DNA of 64,000 nt from Alcaligenaceae bacterium (lineage in GTDB: Bacteria > Pseudomonadota > Gammaproteobacteria > Burkholderiales > Burkholderiaceae_B): the NCBI GenBank assembly GCA_013416435.1, contig JACCEN010000011.1, positions 62,001 through 126,000 of the forward strand, in the 5' to 3' direction. The notes beneath the pieces were generated by a model. The model saw only the letters and a list, made by a program, of their open reading frames with translations, made no database searches and was not told the DNA's origin. Position 1 is the first letter of the stretch. Each line of letters opens with the position of its first letter. This document shows, in pieces, positions 54,002 to 62,565 of the stretch. The translations under genes and the position numbers were made by a program.

Positions 54002-54121
54002 GGGGTCAGACCCCGTATGGGGTCTGACCCCACCTCCGCTGCTCGACCCCGTACGGCATGATCCGGGGTCAGACCCCGCACGGGGTCTGACCCCAACAGC
54101 TCAGAACAGGGGTCTGACCCC
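54002..54121. repeat. Palindromic element cluster, two full copies and fragments
   Basis: Full copies lie at 54002-54031 (GTAT) and 54065-54094 (GCAC). A core fragment GACCCCGTACGG lies at 54045-54056 and a right arm at 54109-54121. They span the convergent gap to the CMD-family gene. Confidence 0.94.
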
Positions 54122-54126
54122 ATCCG

Positions 54127-54651
54127 TTAACGGTCGTCGTGCGAATGGATCTGCAGCGCTTCCAGGAAGCGGGACACCATGTTGTAGGTCGCGATGGTGG
54201 CCGTCAATTCCACCATCTCGCGCGGCGAGAAATGCTGTTTTGCGTCGTCGAATACCGCGTCGGGCACCTGCACGTGACGCGTCATGGCGTCTGTGTAGGC
54301 AAGCACCGCGCGCTCTTTTTCATTGAACAGCGCCGAGCCTTCCCAGGCGTCGAGCGCATCCAGCTGGGCCTGGCTCATGCCTTCCTTCAAGGCGATGGGC
54401 GCATGCTGGTCGGCCTCGTAGGGGGCGCCATTGAGGATCGCGATCCGCATAATGACCATTTCACGGATATCGCCGGCCAGCGAACTTTGCTGGCGTATGC
54501 CCGTCAAGTGGTTGAGCCAGCCGCGCGCCACGGGCGGGCTTTGCAGCAGCATCTGATAAAGATGCAGGACGCTGCCGCGTTCCGCGACGATTTGATCGAC
54601 CAGCGGGCTGACTTCAGGATGCGTCAGATCGGCATAAGGCAAACGGGCCAT
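54127..54651 (-). CDS. Carboxymuconolactone decarboxylase (CMD) family protein
   Basis: This all-helical protein of 174 residues is a second CMD-family member. The core is REMVIMRIAILNGAPYEADQHAPIALKEGMSQAQLDAL followed by FNEKERAVLAYTDAMTRHVQVPDAVFD and the typical end REMVELTATIATYNMVSRFLEAL. The redox CxxC of AhpD is absent, as in the copy at 11617-12186. It lies 21 bp downstream of the aminotransferase gene and is probably co-transcribed. The substrate is unknown; pairing with an aminotransferase suggests a catabolic step. Confidence 0.85.
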   Translation of the reverse strand: MARLPYADLTHPEVSPLVDQIVAERGSVLHLYQMLLQSPPVARGWLNHLTGIRQQSSLAGDIREMVIMRIAILNGAPYEADQHAPIALKEGMSQAQLDALDAWEGSALFNEKERAVLAYTDAMTRHVQVPDAVFDDAKQHFSPREMVELTATIATYNMVSRFLEALQIHSHDDR

Positions 54652-54672
54652 TTGAAATTCCTACAGTAAGGT

Positions 54673-55998
54673 TCAGGCGGGCAGGACTTGCTGAACCGTA
54701 TCGACGAAGCGCGACACGATTTCTCCGATGTCCTGCTCGGTGCAGATAAAGGGTGGCGCGAGCAACACGTGGTCGCCCAGCACGCCATCGATTGTGCCGC
54801 CCATGGGATACATCATCAAACCATTTTGCATGGCCTGCTTCTTGAGCCTGGCATGAGTCTTGAGCGCGGGATCGAGCACTGACTTGTCGGCCTTGTCCTG
54901 CACGAACTCCACGCCTACGAACAGGCCGCGCCCGCGCACGTCGCCCACATTGGGGTGCGCGTCCAGCGCATGGCGCAATTCAGCGCGCAATTGCTCGCCG
55001 CGCGCCAGCACGTTGGCCAGCAGCCCGTCCTGTTCAATGACCTGCTGGACGGACAATGCGGCTGCGCATGCGGTTGCGTGGCCCATATACGTGTGCCCGT
55101 GCTGGAAGAAGCCGCTGCCCGCCACAATGGCGTCGTAGATGCGGCTGCTTGCAATCATTGCGCCTATCGGCTGGTAGCCCGCGCCCAGGCCCTTCGCGAT
55201 GGTGAGGATGTCGGGCGTGACGCCGTCTTCGGCGCAAGCGAACAAATGGCCGGTGCGCCCCATGCCAGACATGACCTCGTCCAGGATCAGCAACACGCCA
55301 TGGCGGTCGCAGACCTGGCGGATGCGCTGCAGATAGGTCTTCACCGGCGCCAGCGCCCCGGCGGTTGCGCCGACCACGGTTTCCGCCACGAACGCCGCGA
55401 CGTTTTCAGGCCCCAGCTCTTGTATTTTCTGATCCAGTTCCAGGGCAAGGCGATCGGCGTATTGCTCTTCGGTTTCAGTGGGAAGCTGATCGCGGTAGGC
55501 GTAGCATGGCGAAACATGATGCGCGGGCACCAGGATGGGCAGGAAAGGCTCGCGGCGCCAGGCGTTGCCGCCGATGGCAAGCGCGCCCAGCGTATTGCCG
55601 TGGTAGCTTTGCCGGCGCGCAATGAAATGGCGGCGCTGGGGCTGGCCGATTTCAACGAAATACTGACGGGCAAGCTTGAGCGCGGCTTCGATTGCCTCGG
55701 AGCCGCCGGATACGAAATAGACGTGGTTCAGCTCGCCGGGCGCACGCTCGGCCAGGAAATCCCCCAGGTCTTCGCATACCTGAGTAGTGAAGAACGAAGA
55801 GTGGGCATAGGCAACCTGGTCCAGCTGATTCTTGATGGCCTGTATGACGGCCGGGTGCCCATGCCCCAGGCAGGATACGGCCGCGCCGCCGGATGCATCG
55901 ATATAGCCTTTGCCGTTCTGGTCGAACAGCCGGATGCCTTCGCCGCGCACGGCAAATTCCAGCTGCTGTTTCGGATTGCGATGAAAAACGTGTGTCAT
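54673..55998 (-). CDS. Class III PLP-dependent aminotransferase
   Basis: This omega-aminotransferase of 441 residues shows GIRLFDQNGKGYIDASGGAA near the N terminus, VYFVSGGSEAIEAALKLARQ (phosphate loop) and RRQSYHGNTLGALA. The cofactor Asp is in LLILDEVMSGMGRTGHLFA and the Schiff-base Lys in LTIAKGLGAGYQPIGAM. The family includes GABA, diaminobutyrate and beta-alanine aminotransferases. The PLP residues are intact. It diverges from the RpiR regulator at 56157, and promoter and operator candidates lie between. The donor amine is unknown. Confidence 0.93.
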   Translation of the reverse strand: MTHVFHRNPKQQLEFAVRGEGIRLFDQNGKGYIDASGGAAVSCLGHGHPAVIQAIKNQLDQVAYAHSSFFTTQVCEDLGDFLAERAPGELNHVYFVSGGSEAIEAALKLARQYFVEIGQPQRRHFIARRQSYHGNTLGALAIGGNAWRREPFLPILVPAHHVSPCYAYRDQLPTETEEQYADRLALELDQKIQELGPENVAAFVAETVVGATAGALAPVKTYLQRIRQVCDRHGVLLILDEVMSGMGRTGHLFACAEDGVTPDILTIAKGLGAGYQPIGAMIASSRIYDAIVAGSGFFQHGHTYMGHATACAAALSVQQVIEQDGLLANVLARGEQLRAELRHALDAHPNVGDVRGRGLFVGVEFVQDKADKSVLDPALKTHARLKKQAMQNGLMMYPMGGTIDGVLGDHVLLAPPFICTEQDIGEIVSRFVDTVQQVLPA

Positions 55999-56018
55999 GG
56001 CGCCTTAGCCCTAAATTT

Positions 56019-56063
56019 CAACAAATGTTGTATCAATCATAACCCATGCAACAAACAAATCAA
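56019..56063 (-). promoter_or_regulatory. Aminotransferase promoter with candidate RpiR operator
   Basis: On the minus strand TTGATT (56058-56063) and TATGAT (56036-56041), with a 16-bp spacer, form a plausible promoter. Just downstream, CAACA-AA-TGTTG at 56019-56030 is a 12-bp inverted repeat well placed for repression. On the plus strand TATAAT at 56064-56069 may serve the regulator gene. Confidence 0.5.
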
Positions 56064-56156
56064 TATAATCATGCATGAGGCGCTTCTCGTATCCAGAACC
56101 TGTTGTGGTTTTTGGACGCATACTTCGCAACCCATACCACCGGCCCGTCCATCCTA

Positions 56157-57083
56157 GTGACCAACAAGAACCCTCCATCCGCCCCCTCCAGCCTGGACAC
56201 CCTGAGCGAACGCATCCAGCGCGACTTCGCCGCCATGACGCCGCAGTTCCAGGTAGGCGCCAAGTACCTGCTGGATTTTCCTTCCGAGATTCCCGTCGCA
56301 TCCATGCGCAAGGTGGCGGCCCAGGCCGGTGTGCAGCCCGCCACCCTCGTCCGCCTGGCGCAGTCGTTGGGCTATCCCGGCTGGGCAGACCTGAAGCAAG
56401 TCTTCGTGCGTTCCCTCCACCACCACCCGCGCCGTTACGCGGACCAGGCGCGTGAACTCATCCGCGGCAGGAACCCGCGCAACGCACTCGATCGCGCCGT
56501 CATGGCACAGACCGACAACATCCGGCAACTGAGCGCCGACAACGCCGATCGCCTTCCCGAGGCCGTCAAGCTCCTGAACCGGGCGAAACGTGTTTACGTC
56601 GCAGGCTTTCGCGCTTCATTCGCGCCCGCTTTCAGCTTCCAGTACCTGTACCGATTATTCCGCCCAACCGTCGCCATGCTGCGCGGCGACGCCGGCACGC
56701 TGGAAATGGAATTGCGTGCGCTCACCGCCACGGATGCCGTGGTCATCATCGGCTTCGAACCTTATTCGCGGGAATCCGTACGCGTCGCGGATGCCGCCCG
56801 CCAGGCGGGCTGCCGCATCATCGCCATCTGCGACAGTGTCCTGTCCCCGCTCGCTCAGGTCGCCGACAGCACCTTGCTGTTCTCGACAGAAACCCCTTCA
56901 TTTTTCCCATCGAGCGCATCGGCGACCGCGCTCGTGGAACTCCTCATCGAACAACTGCTGGCGAAGGCCGGCAGCCAGGCGGTCAGCGGCATCGAACATG
57001 CAGAGGATCAGTTGCACCGGACCGGCGCTTACCTTAGTGACAAAGAGAAGCAGATCTGGGGTCAGACCCCGAACGGGGCCTGA
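56157..57083 (+). CDS. RpiR-family regulator (HTH + SIS domains)
   Basis: This 308-residue regulator has an N-terminal RpiR helix-turn-helix (VASMRKVAAQAGVQPATLVR then LAQSLGYPGWADLKQVF) and a C-terminal SIS sugar-phosphate-type domain (RVYVAGFRASFAPAF, VIIGFEPYSRESV and AICDSVLSPLAQVADSTLLF). It diverges from the aminotransferase gene and probably controls it. The start is uncertain: GTG at 56157 is used, while TTG at 56103 would add 18 residues. The last residues, GQTPNGA, are encoded by a palindromic element at 57058-57087, whose TGA ends the frame. Confidence 0.88.
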   Translation: MTNKNPPSAPSSLDTLSERIQRDFAAMTPQFQVGAKYLLDFPSEIPVASMRKVAAQAGVQPATLVRLAQSLGYPGWADLKQVFVRSLHHHPRRYADQARELIRGRNPRNALDRAVMAQTDNIRQLSADNADRLPEAVKLLNRAKRVYVAGFRASFAPAFSFQYLYRLFRPTVAMLRGDAGTLEMELRALTATDAVVIIGFEPYSRESVRVADAARQAGCRIIAICDSVLSPLAQVADSTLLFSTETPSFFPSSASATALVELLIEQLLAKAGSQAVSGIEHAEDQLHRTGAYLSDKEKQIWGQTPNGA

Positions 57084-57152
57084 CCCCTAGGGTTAGGGGC
57101 CGGACCCCATCCGGGGCCCGACCCCGACAGTCAGGCTCCGTACGGGGTCTGG
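57058..57152. repeat. Palindromic element cluster, two full copies and one trimmed
   Basis: Copies lie at 57058-57087 (GAAC centre), 57096-57125 (GGGGCCGGACCCC with GGGGCCCGACCCC) and a decayed copy at 57131-57152. The first contains the stop of the RpiR gene and the last the stop of the MFS gene on the opposite strand. Confidence 0.93.
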
Positions 57153-58339
57153 CTCTTTCTGGCGCGCCGCATGAAAAGACCCAGCAGCGCCAGTGCCACG
57201 ATGGCGGCCGGCACCAGCGAACCCACGTTCAGCCAGTACCATCCCTGCGTCGTGACCAGCGCACCGGAGCTGAACGACGACACGGCCATGACCAGGAACA
57301 CGGCGAAGTTGATGGCGCCCTGCGCCTTGTCTCGCTCTTGCGGTGTATACGCCTGGGTGGCCAGCGTCGTGGCGCCCGTGAACAGGAAGTTCCAGCCGAC
57401 GCCCAACAGGAACAGCGCGAACAGGAATTGGTGGAAATCGGTGCCTGACAGCGCGATGGCTATGCATACAAAATTGATGAGCAGGCCCATGGCCATCACC
57501 TGCAGGACGCCGAAGCGCTTGATGAGCGACCCCGTGATGAAGCCCGGCGCGAACATGCCGATGACGTGCCACTGCAGAACCGTGGCCGTGCTGCCGAACT
57601 CGAAGCCGCAGACTTCCATGGCCAGGGGCGTGGCCGCCATCAGGAGGTTCATGATGCCGTATCCCAGCGCGGCAGCCAGTGCCGCCACGATGAACACCGG
57701 CTGCCGCGCGATTTCCGACAACGGCCGGCCGCTGTCCCGTGGCGCATTCTTGCGCGCATCGTCGGGAAAACGGATGCAGTGCATGACCAGCATGGCGACC
57801 AGGCCGACCATCGCCAGGGCCAGATACGCCCCCATGAAGGGGTAGGATGCGGCATCCTTGGCATACTTCGCCAAGTTCGGCCCGATGATCGCGCCAATCA
57901 GACCACCCGCCAGAACCCAGGAAATCGCTTTTTCACGATGGTCGGCGTCGACCAACTCGGTGGCCGCGAAACGGTAAAGCTGGCCATTGGCGCTGTAGTA
58001 GCCGGCAATCAGGGTCGACATGGTCAGCAGCCAGAAATTCTGCGTCCACACCGACACCGCGCACATCAGGGCCGACAGGATGGCGGTGACCAGCCCCAGC
58101 TGGAACGACTTTTTCCGCCCATACCGGCTTTGCGTGCGCGCGACGATTCCCGTGGACAGCGCCCCGCCGACCACATAGCCCATTACCGGCAATGTGGCCA
58201 TCCAAGGAACCGGCGTGAGGCTCATGCCCACCAGCCCGTTGATGGCAATGAAGGTGACGTTGTTGGTAAGGAAAAGCCCTTGGCAAACGATGAGCAGGAT
58301 GAGGTTCTTGTTGAAAAAGCGTTGCGCGGGGGAAGACAT
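57131..58339 (-). CDS. Major facilitator superfamily transporter
   Basis: This MFS permease of 402 residues has about twelve predicted membrane helices. The loop 2-3 signature is ARTQSRYGRKKSFQLG, a conserved acidic position lies in LVDADHREKAISWVLAGGLIGAIIGPNLA, and a basic central loop precedes helix 7. The substrate is not predictable. ATG at 58339 (MSSPAQRFFNKN) is preferred to 58402. The last codons (SQTPYGA and TGA) derive from a decayed palindromic element. It converges on the RpiR gene and may transport that pathway's substrate. Confidence 0.9.
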   Translation of the reverse strand: MSSPAQRFFNKNLILLIVCQGLFLTNNVTFIAINGLVGMSLTPVPWMATLPVMGYVVGGALSTGIVARTQSRYGRKKSFQLGLVTAILSALMCAVSVWTQNFWLLTMSTLIAGYYSANGQLYRFAATELVDADHREKAISWVLAGGLIGAIIGPNLAKYAKDAASYPFMGAYLALAMVGLVAMLVMHCIRFPDDARKNAPRDSGRPLSEIARQPVFIVAALAAALGYGIMNLLMAATPLAMEVCGFEFGSTATVLQWHVIGMFAPGFITGSLIKRFGVLQVMAMGLLINFVCIAIALSGTDFHQFLFALFLLGVGWNFLFTGATTLATQAYTPQERDKAQGAINFAVFLVMAVSSFSSGALVTTQGWYWLNVGSLVPAAIVALALLGLFMRRARKSQTPYGA

Positions 58340-58456
58340 GATGCGGGGCGGTGTGTTGGCGGCCGAAGGAGGATCCGTTTCGACCAAGATGATTATAAGC
58401 ATATAACAATTGGAAATATGACGCCACCCTGGAGGGGCGGGCCCCGCAACTCGGAA

Positions 58457-58581
58457 GGGGTCAGACCCCGTACGGGGTCTGACCCCAACGTGAACGCCCG
58501 AAGCTTGACCCAAGGGGTCAGACCCATCGGGTCTGACCCCAACATGGGGTAAGGGTCAGACCCCGTACGGGGTCTGACCCC
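58457..58581. repeat. Palindromic element cluster, three copies
   Basis: Copies lie at 58457-58486 (perfect), 58514-58540 (short ATC centre) and 58553-58581. The last touches the stop codon of the N-formylglutamate amidohydrolase gene. The remaining 58340-58456 stretch holds the MFS promoter region, with TATAAT on the minus strand near 58390. Confidence 0.95.
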
Positions 58582-59442
58582 TCACAGCACCGACTGGACG
58601 AACTCCGCCACTTTCCTGGTCAGGCCGGTCAGATCCTGCTGCAATGCTGCGAAATTCGCGCTTTTTTCGTAGGACTCCTCATCCATGTACAGGCTGCGAT
58701 TGACCTCGATCTGCAGGCTGTGCCGGTTTTCCCCGGGGCGGCCGATGCGCTCGATGAGCGCGACGCCCTTGAAAGGATCGTTGCGCGCCACGGTATAGCC
58801 CTGTTCGAGCAGATAGTCCTCGATGATGCCGATGAACGTGGGGTCGCAGGTGGTGCCGTCGCGGTCGCCCAGCACGAAGTCCGCCAGCGGCTTGTCCGTG
58901 TCGATTTCCAGCACTTCGTAGGAGTTGGCCGGCATGGAGTGCAGGTTCAGGTGCCAGACCACCCCGAAGCGTTCGTGGGCTGTTTCGATCTGTCTTTGCA
59001 AGGCATCGTGGTAGGGACGATGGTAGCTGCCGATACGGTTCTCGACTTCTCCCACCCAAAGCTTGCGATCGTAGATCGCCTGGTTGCGCGCGCGGCTCCA
59101 GACCAGGCCATGGCCGAGCCGCGATTTCTCGGTTGGATGCAGGTCCGTGGTCCACGGCTCGGCCAGGATATTCGGGTCGATGTCGTCTTCTTCGCGATTC
59201 GGATCGATATAGGTACGCGGGAAATTCGCGGCCAGCAGGGTGCCGCCCACGGACGGGATCGCTTGCCACAGTTCCTCGACATAGGTGTCCTCGCCCGAGC
59301 GCAGCACCGAGATCGGTATGGCGTACTGGAAATCAGCGGGGTAGATCACGCCGCTGTGCGGCGAATCGCAAACCAGCGGGATGGCGCTGGCTTTCGGAAG
59401 GGACAGGACATAAGGCTCGAACTCCGTGTCGGCGAATTTCAT
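58582..59442 (-). CDS. N-formylglutamate amidohydrolase family enzyme
   Basis: This zinc-type amidohydrolase of 286 residues has LVCDSPHSGVIYPADF near the N terminus, RTYIDPNREEDDID, the RIGSYHRPYHDALQRQI helix, and VWHLNLHSMPANSYE with further metal-site His residues. DPFKGVALIERIGRPGENRHSLQIEVNRSLYMDE lies in the C-terminal part. Canonical members convert N-formylglutamate to glutamate in histidine catabolism, but no hut genes are here. It follows the peptide ABC genes by 88 bp, so its substrate may be an imported N-acylated amino acid or peptide. Confidence 0.9.
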   Translation of the reverse strand: MKFADTEFEPYVLSLPKASAIPLVCDSPHSGVIYPADFQYAIPISVLRSGEDTYVEELWQAIPSVGGTLLAANFPRTYIDPNREEDDIDPNILAEPWTTDLHPTEKSRLGHGLVWSRARNQAIYDRKLWVGEVENRIGSYHRPYHDALQRQIETAHERFGVVWHLNLHSMPANSYEVLEIDTDKPLADFVLGDRDGTTCDPTFIGIIEDYLLEQGYTVARNDPFKGVALIERIGRPGENRHSLQIEVNRSLYMDEESYEKSANFAALQQDLTGLTRKVAEFVQSVL

Positions 59443-59530
59443 GACGTCTCCAGAAAGGTTGAACTGCTTGGTGTCCAGTGCATGGGGTTCCGGGACTCTG
59501 ACGGCCCTTTTCGCGGCGTCGCGCCGGCTG

Positions 59531-60592
59531 CTAGGTATCGTCAAGGTGGCAGGCGCTGAGATGCGGCTTGCCCGTGTCGATACCTTCAAGGCCTGCGGAC
59601 GCGCCGGATACCTTCGCCGCCGCGTCGAACCTCACCGGCTTTAGCATGGGGCGTTCCCGCGTGCAGCGCTCCATCACGAAAGGACAGCGCGGGTGAAACG
59701 GACAGCCCGACGGCGGATTGAGCGGGGATGGGAGTTCGCCCTTGATCGTATCGAACTGGCGCCGGTCGGTGCGCAGCACCGGAAGTTCCTTGATCAGCGC
59801 CTGCGTATAGGGATGGCGCGCCCGGCTGAAGATGGTGTCCGTATCGGCGATCTCGACGATGCGGCCCAGGTACATGATGGCCACGCGATCAGAAAGATGG
59901 CTGACCACGCCAAGATTGTGGCTGATGAAGAAATACGTGAGCGAGTATTCCTTGCGCAACTGCATGAACAGATTCAGCACCTGCGCCTGGATGGATACAT
60001 CGAGCGCGGCCACGGCCTCGTCGCAGACGATGACGGAAGGCTTGACGGCAAGCGCTCGCGCCACGCCGATGCGCTGGCGCTGCCCGCCCGAGAACTGGTG
60101 CGGGTACCGGTAGCGGTATGACGGGTCGAGCCCCACCTTGCGCATGAGCTGCGACACATAGGCTTCCTTTTCGCCGCTCTTGATCATGCCGTGCACCACC
60201 GGCCCTTCGCCGATGATGTCGATCACGCGCATGCGCGGGTTGAGCGACGAGTACGGATCCTGGAAGATCATCTGCACGCCGAGCTCGTACTCGCGCCGCG
60301 CATTGCCGCTTAACTGGGCCACCGGCCTGCCCCGGTAGCGGATCTCGCCCGCGCTGGGCGGCAGGATGCCGGTAAGCATGCGGCCCAAGGTCGACTTGCC
60401 GCAGCCGGACTCCCCGACGATGCCAATGACCTCGCCGGCCATGACGTCCAGGTCCACGCCGGCGACGGCCTGCACCGAGCGCGGCTTGACGCCGCCCTTC
60501 AGCGCCCCGCCCAGGCGCGACAAGAGATCCACGGGCTGGGAATAAACCCGCTGCACATTGCGCAAGCCAAGGATGACTTCCTGTCCGCTCAT
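59531..60592 (-). CDS. Peptide ABC transporter ATPase, OppF/DppF type
   Basis: This ABC ATPase of 353 residues has Walker [18 protein letters not shown], a Q-loop in [16 protein letters not shown], signature [15 protein letters not shown], Walker [14 protein letters not shown] and an H-loop. The C-terminal oligopeptide-transport extension has [23 protein letters not shown], a Cys cluster that binds Fe-S in some family members. ATG at 60592 overlaps the preceding OppD-type stop (ATGA). It is one of two paired ATPases of the dipeptide/oligopeptide/nickel importer class. Specificity depends on the receptor, only partly present here. Confidence 0.93.
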   Translation of the reverse strand: MSGQEVILGLRNVQRVYSQPVDLLSRLGGALKGGVKPRSVQAVAGVDLDVMAGEVIGIVGESGCGKSTLGRMLTGILPPSAGEIRYRGRPVAQLSGNARREYELGVQMIFQDPYSSLNPRMRVIDIIGEGPVVHGMIKSGEKEAYVSQLMRKVGLDPSYRYRYPHQFSGGQRQRIGVARALAVKPSVIVCDEAVAALDVSIQAQVLNLFMQLRKEYSLTYFFISHNLGVVSHLSDRVAIMYLGRIVEIADTDTIFSRARHPYTQALIKELPVLRTDRRQFDTIKGELPSPLNPPSGCPFHPRCPFVMERCTRERPMLKPVRFDAAAKVSGASAGLEGIDTGKPHLSACHLDDT

Positions 60593-61614
60593 GCCTGCAC
60601 CCCCTGGTGCCAACAGGCGGCCCAATGGCCGGGGCCGACCTGCTCGAAGGGAGGATCCTGCACGCACGAACTGCTGGCGCGATAGCACCTTGCCCGGAAG
60701 GGGCAGCCTTGGGGAAGATTCAGCAAAGACGGTGTGGAGCCGGGAATCTGGAACAGCTCTTTGCCGCGGGTATGTATCGAGGGAATCGAGGATATCAGCC
60801 CATGCGTGTAAGGGTGGCGCGCCCCGCCCACGATCTCCGGAGTCGCCGCGGTTTCGACGATGCGGCCCGCATACATGACGGCCAGGCGGTCGGCCAGCCC
60901 GGAAACGATGGCCAGGTCATGCGTGATCCAGATCAGCGCCGTGCCCGACTCGCGGCAGAGCTTCTGTACTTCGAACAGAATCTGCCCCTGTATCGTGACG
61001 TCGAGCGCCGTCGTGGGCTCGTCGGCAATGATGAGCTTGGGCGAGTTCAGCAGAGCGATGGCGATCGCGATGCGCTGCCGCATTCCGCCCGACAGGTGGT
61101 GCGGATACACCTGCAGCCGCTCTTCCGGCGAAGGGATGCCGACCTTGACGAGGACCTCGATGGCGCGATCGCGTGCCGCCTTGCGCGTAACCTTGTCATG
61201 CGCCAGCACGGCTTCGATCATCTGCGTATCCACCCGCAAGGTGGGATTGAGCGTCATCATCGGATCCTGGAAGATCATGGCCATGTCCTTCCCGCGCAGC
61301 TGGCGGTACTGCTCGGGCGAAAGCGCCAGCAGGTCGCGGCCATTGAAGACCATGCGTTCGGACCTGACCTTGCCGGGCGCATCGACCAGGCCCATGAGCG
61401 AAAAGCCGGTGATGCTCTTGCCCGAGCCGGACTCGCCCACCAGACCCAGGATCTCGCCCTCGCGCAATTGCAGCGATACGCCGTCCACCGCCTTCACGAT
61501 GCCATCCCGCGTGTGGAACCATGTACGCAAGCCCTGAACGTCGAGCAGCAGACCGGCAGCAGGCGCATGGCCGGCAGCGGCTTGGGTCTGGCGGGGAACG
61601 GCGAGGTCATGCAT
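60589..61614 (-). CDS. Peptide ABC transporter ATPase, OppD/DppD type
   Basis: This ABC ATPase of 341 residues is the partner of the next gene. It shows Walker A GLVGESGSGKSITGFSLMGL, MIFQDPMMTLNPTLRVDTQ, signature LSGGMRQRIAIAIAL, Walker B LIIADEPTTALDV and a C-terminal LPQGCPFRARC cluster. It begins with about 20 poorly conserved residues before LLDVQGLRTWFHTRDG. It lies 15 bp after the permease gene upstream and overlaps the OppF-type gene by 4 bp, so the two ATPases are likely made in equal amounts. Confidence 0.93.
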   Translation of the reverse strand: MHDLAVPRQTQAAAGHAPAAGLLLDVQGLRTWFHTRDGIVKAVDGVSLQLREGEILGLVGESGSGKSITGFSLMGLVDAPGKVRSERMVFNGRDLLALSPEQYRQLRGKDMAMIFQDPMMTLNPTLRVDTQMIEAVLAHDKVTRKAARDRAIEVLVKVGIPSPEERLQVYPHHLSGGMRQRIAIAIALLNSPKLIIADEPTTALDVTIQGQILFEVQKLCRESGTALIWITHDLAIVSGLADRLAVMYAGRIVETAATPEIVGGARHPYTHGLISSIPSIHTRGKELFQIPGSTPSLLNLPQGCPFRARCYRASSSCVQDPPFEQVGPGHWAACWHQGVQA

Positions 61615-61629
61615 GGTTCGTCCTGGGGC

Positions 61630-62565
61630 CTAGATCTCGTTGCGCGGATTGAGGATATCGCGCAAGTGATCGCCCACCAGATTGATGGCGATCACGATCA
61701 GCGCGAGGGCGATGCCGGGGAAGAAGGAAATCCAGTAATTGCCCGACAGCAAAAATTCAAAACCATTGGAAATGAGCATGCCCAGGGATGGCTCGGTCAC
61801 CGGCACGCCCACACCCAGGAAGGAAAGAGTGGCCTCGAGCGCGATGGCGTGCGCGAGGTCTATGGTCGCAATGACCATGAGCGGCGGGATACAGTTGGGA
61901 AAGACATGCCGCCACAGAATGCGATGCCAGGACAGCGACATGCAGCGCGCCGCCTCGACGTATTCCTTGTTGCGCTCGACAATGGCAGCCCCGCGCGCCG
62001 CCCGGGCGAAGTAAGCCCACTGCACCGCGATCAGCGCGTAAATGACCTTGTCCACCCCTTTGCCGAGCATTGCGAGCAGGATGAGCGCCAGGAGGATGGA
62101 GGGAAACGACAGCTGGATGTCGACGATGCGCATCAGGATGGCGTCAATGCGCCCGCCGAAATACGCCGCGGTCAGGCCGGCCGCCGCGCCGATCAGGAAT
62201 GCCACGATGACCGAGACGAAACCCACGAACAGGCTGGTGCGCAAGCCGTACAGAATGGCCGAGAGCACGTCGCGCGCCTGGCCGTCGGTGCCCAGCCAGT
62301 ATGTGAGCGTGCCGTCGAAATTCTTGCTGCCCGGCGGCATCTTGGAATCCATGATGTCCAGCGAGCCGATGTCATAGGGATTTTGCGGCGAAATCCACGG
62401 TGCGAGAACCGCCAGCAGGATGAAGCCCAGCAGCATGACAAGCCCGATCACCGCGATCTTGTTGGAAAAGAACTGGGCGATGAAGACACGCAGCAGGCTT
62501 TCGTGTTCCGGAACCGGAATCGCGGTATCGGGTACGGCCGGCGCCAGCGGCTTGCGCAATTCCAT
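61630..62565 (-). CDS. Peptide ABC transporter permease, DppC type
   Basis: This 311-residue inner-membrane permease has the DppC N-terminal helix IAVIGLVMLLGFILLAVLAPWISPQNPY, then a periplasmic loop containing the family segment HWLGTDxxGRD-type TYWLGTDGQARDVLSAILYGLRTSL. Five further helices and the EAA loop EAARCMSLSWHRILWRHVFPN follow. ATG at 62565 (MELRKPL) overlaps the preceding stop by one base (TGATG). It pairs with the DppB-type permease immediately upstream. Confidence 0.93.
   Translation of the reverse strand: MELRKPLAPAVPDTAIPVPEHESLLRVFIAQFFSNKIAVIGLVMLLGFILLAVLAPWISPQNPYDIGSLDIMDSKMPPGSKNFDGTLTYWLGTDGQARDVLSAILYGLRTSLFVGFVSVIVAFLIGAAAGLTAAYFGGRIDAILMRIVDIQLSFPSILLALILLAMLGKGVDKVIYALIAVQWAYFARAARGAAIVERNKEYVEAARCMSLSWHRILWRHVFPNCIPPLMVIATIDLAHAIALEATLSFLGVGVPVTEPSLGMLISNGFEFLLSGNYWISFFPGIALALIVIAINLVGDHLRDILNPRNEI

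Noticed and set aside
54045-54056. Separate short regulatory palindrome
   Set aside because: GACCCCGTACGG is simply the core of a decayed palindromic element within the cluster at 54002-54121.
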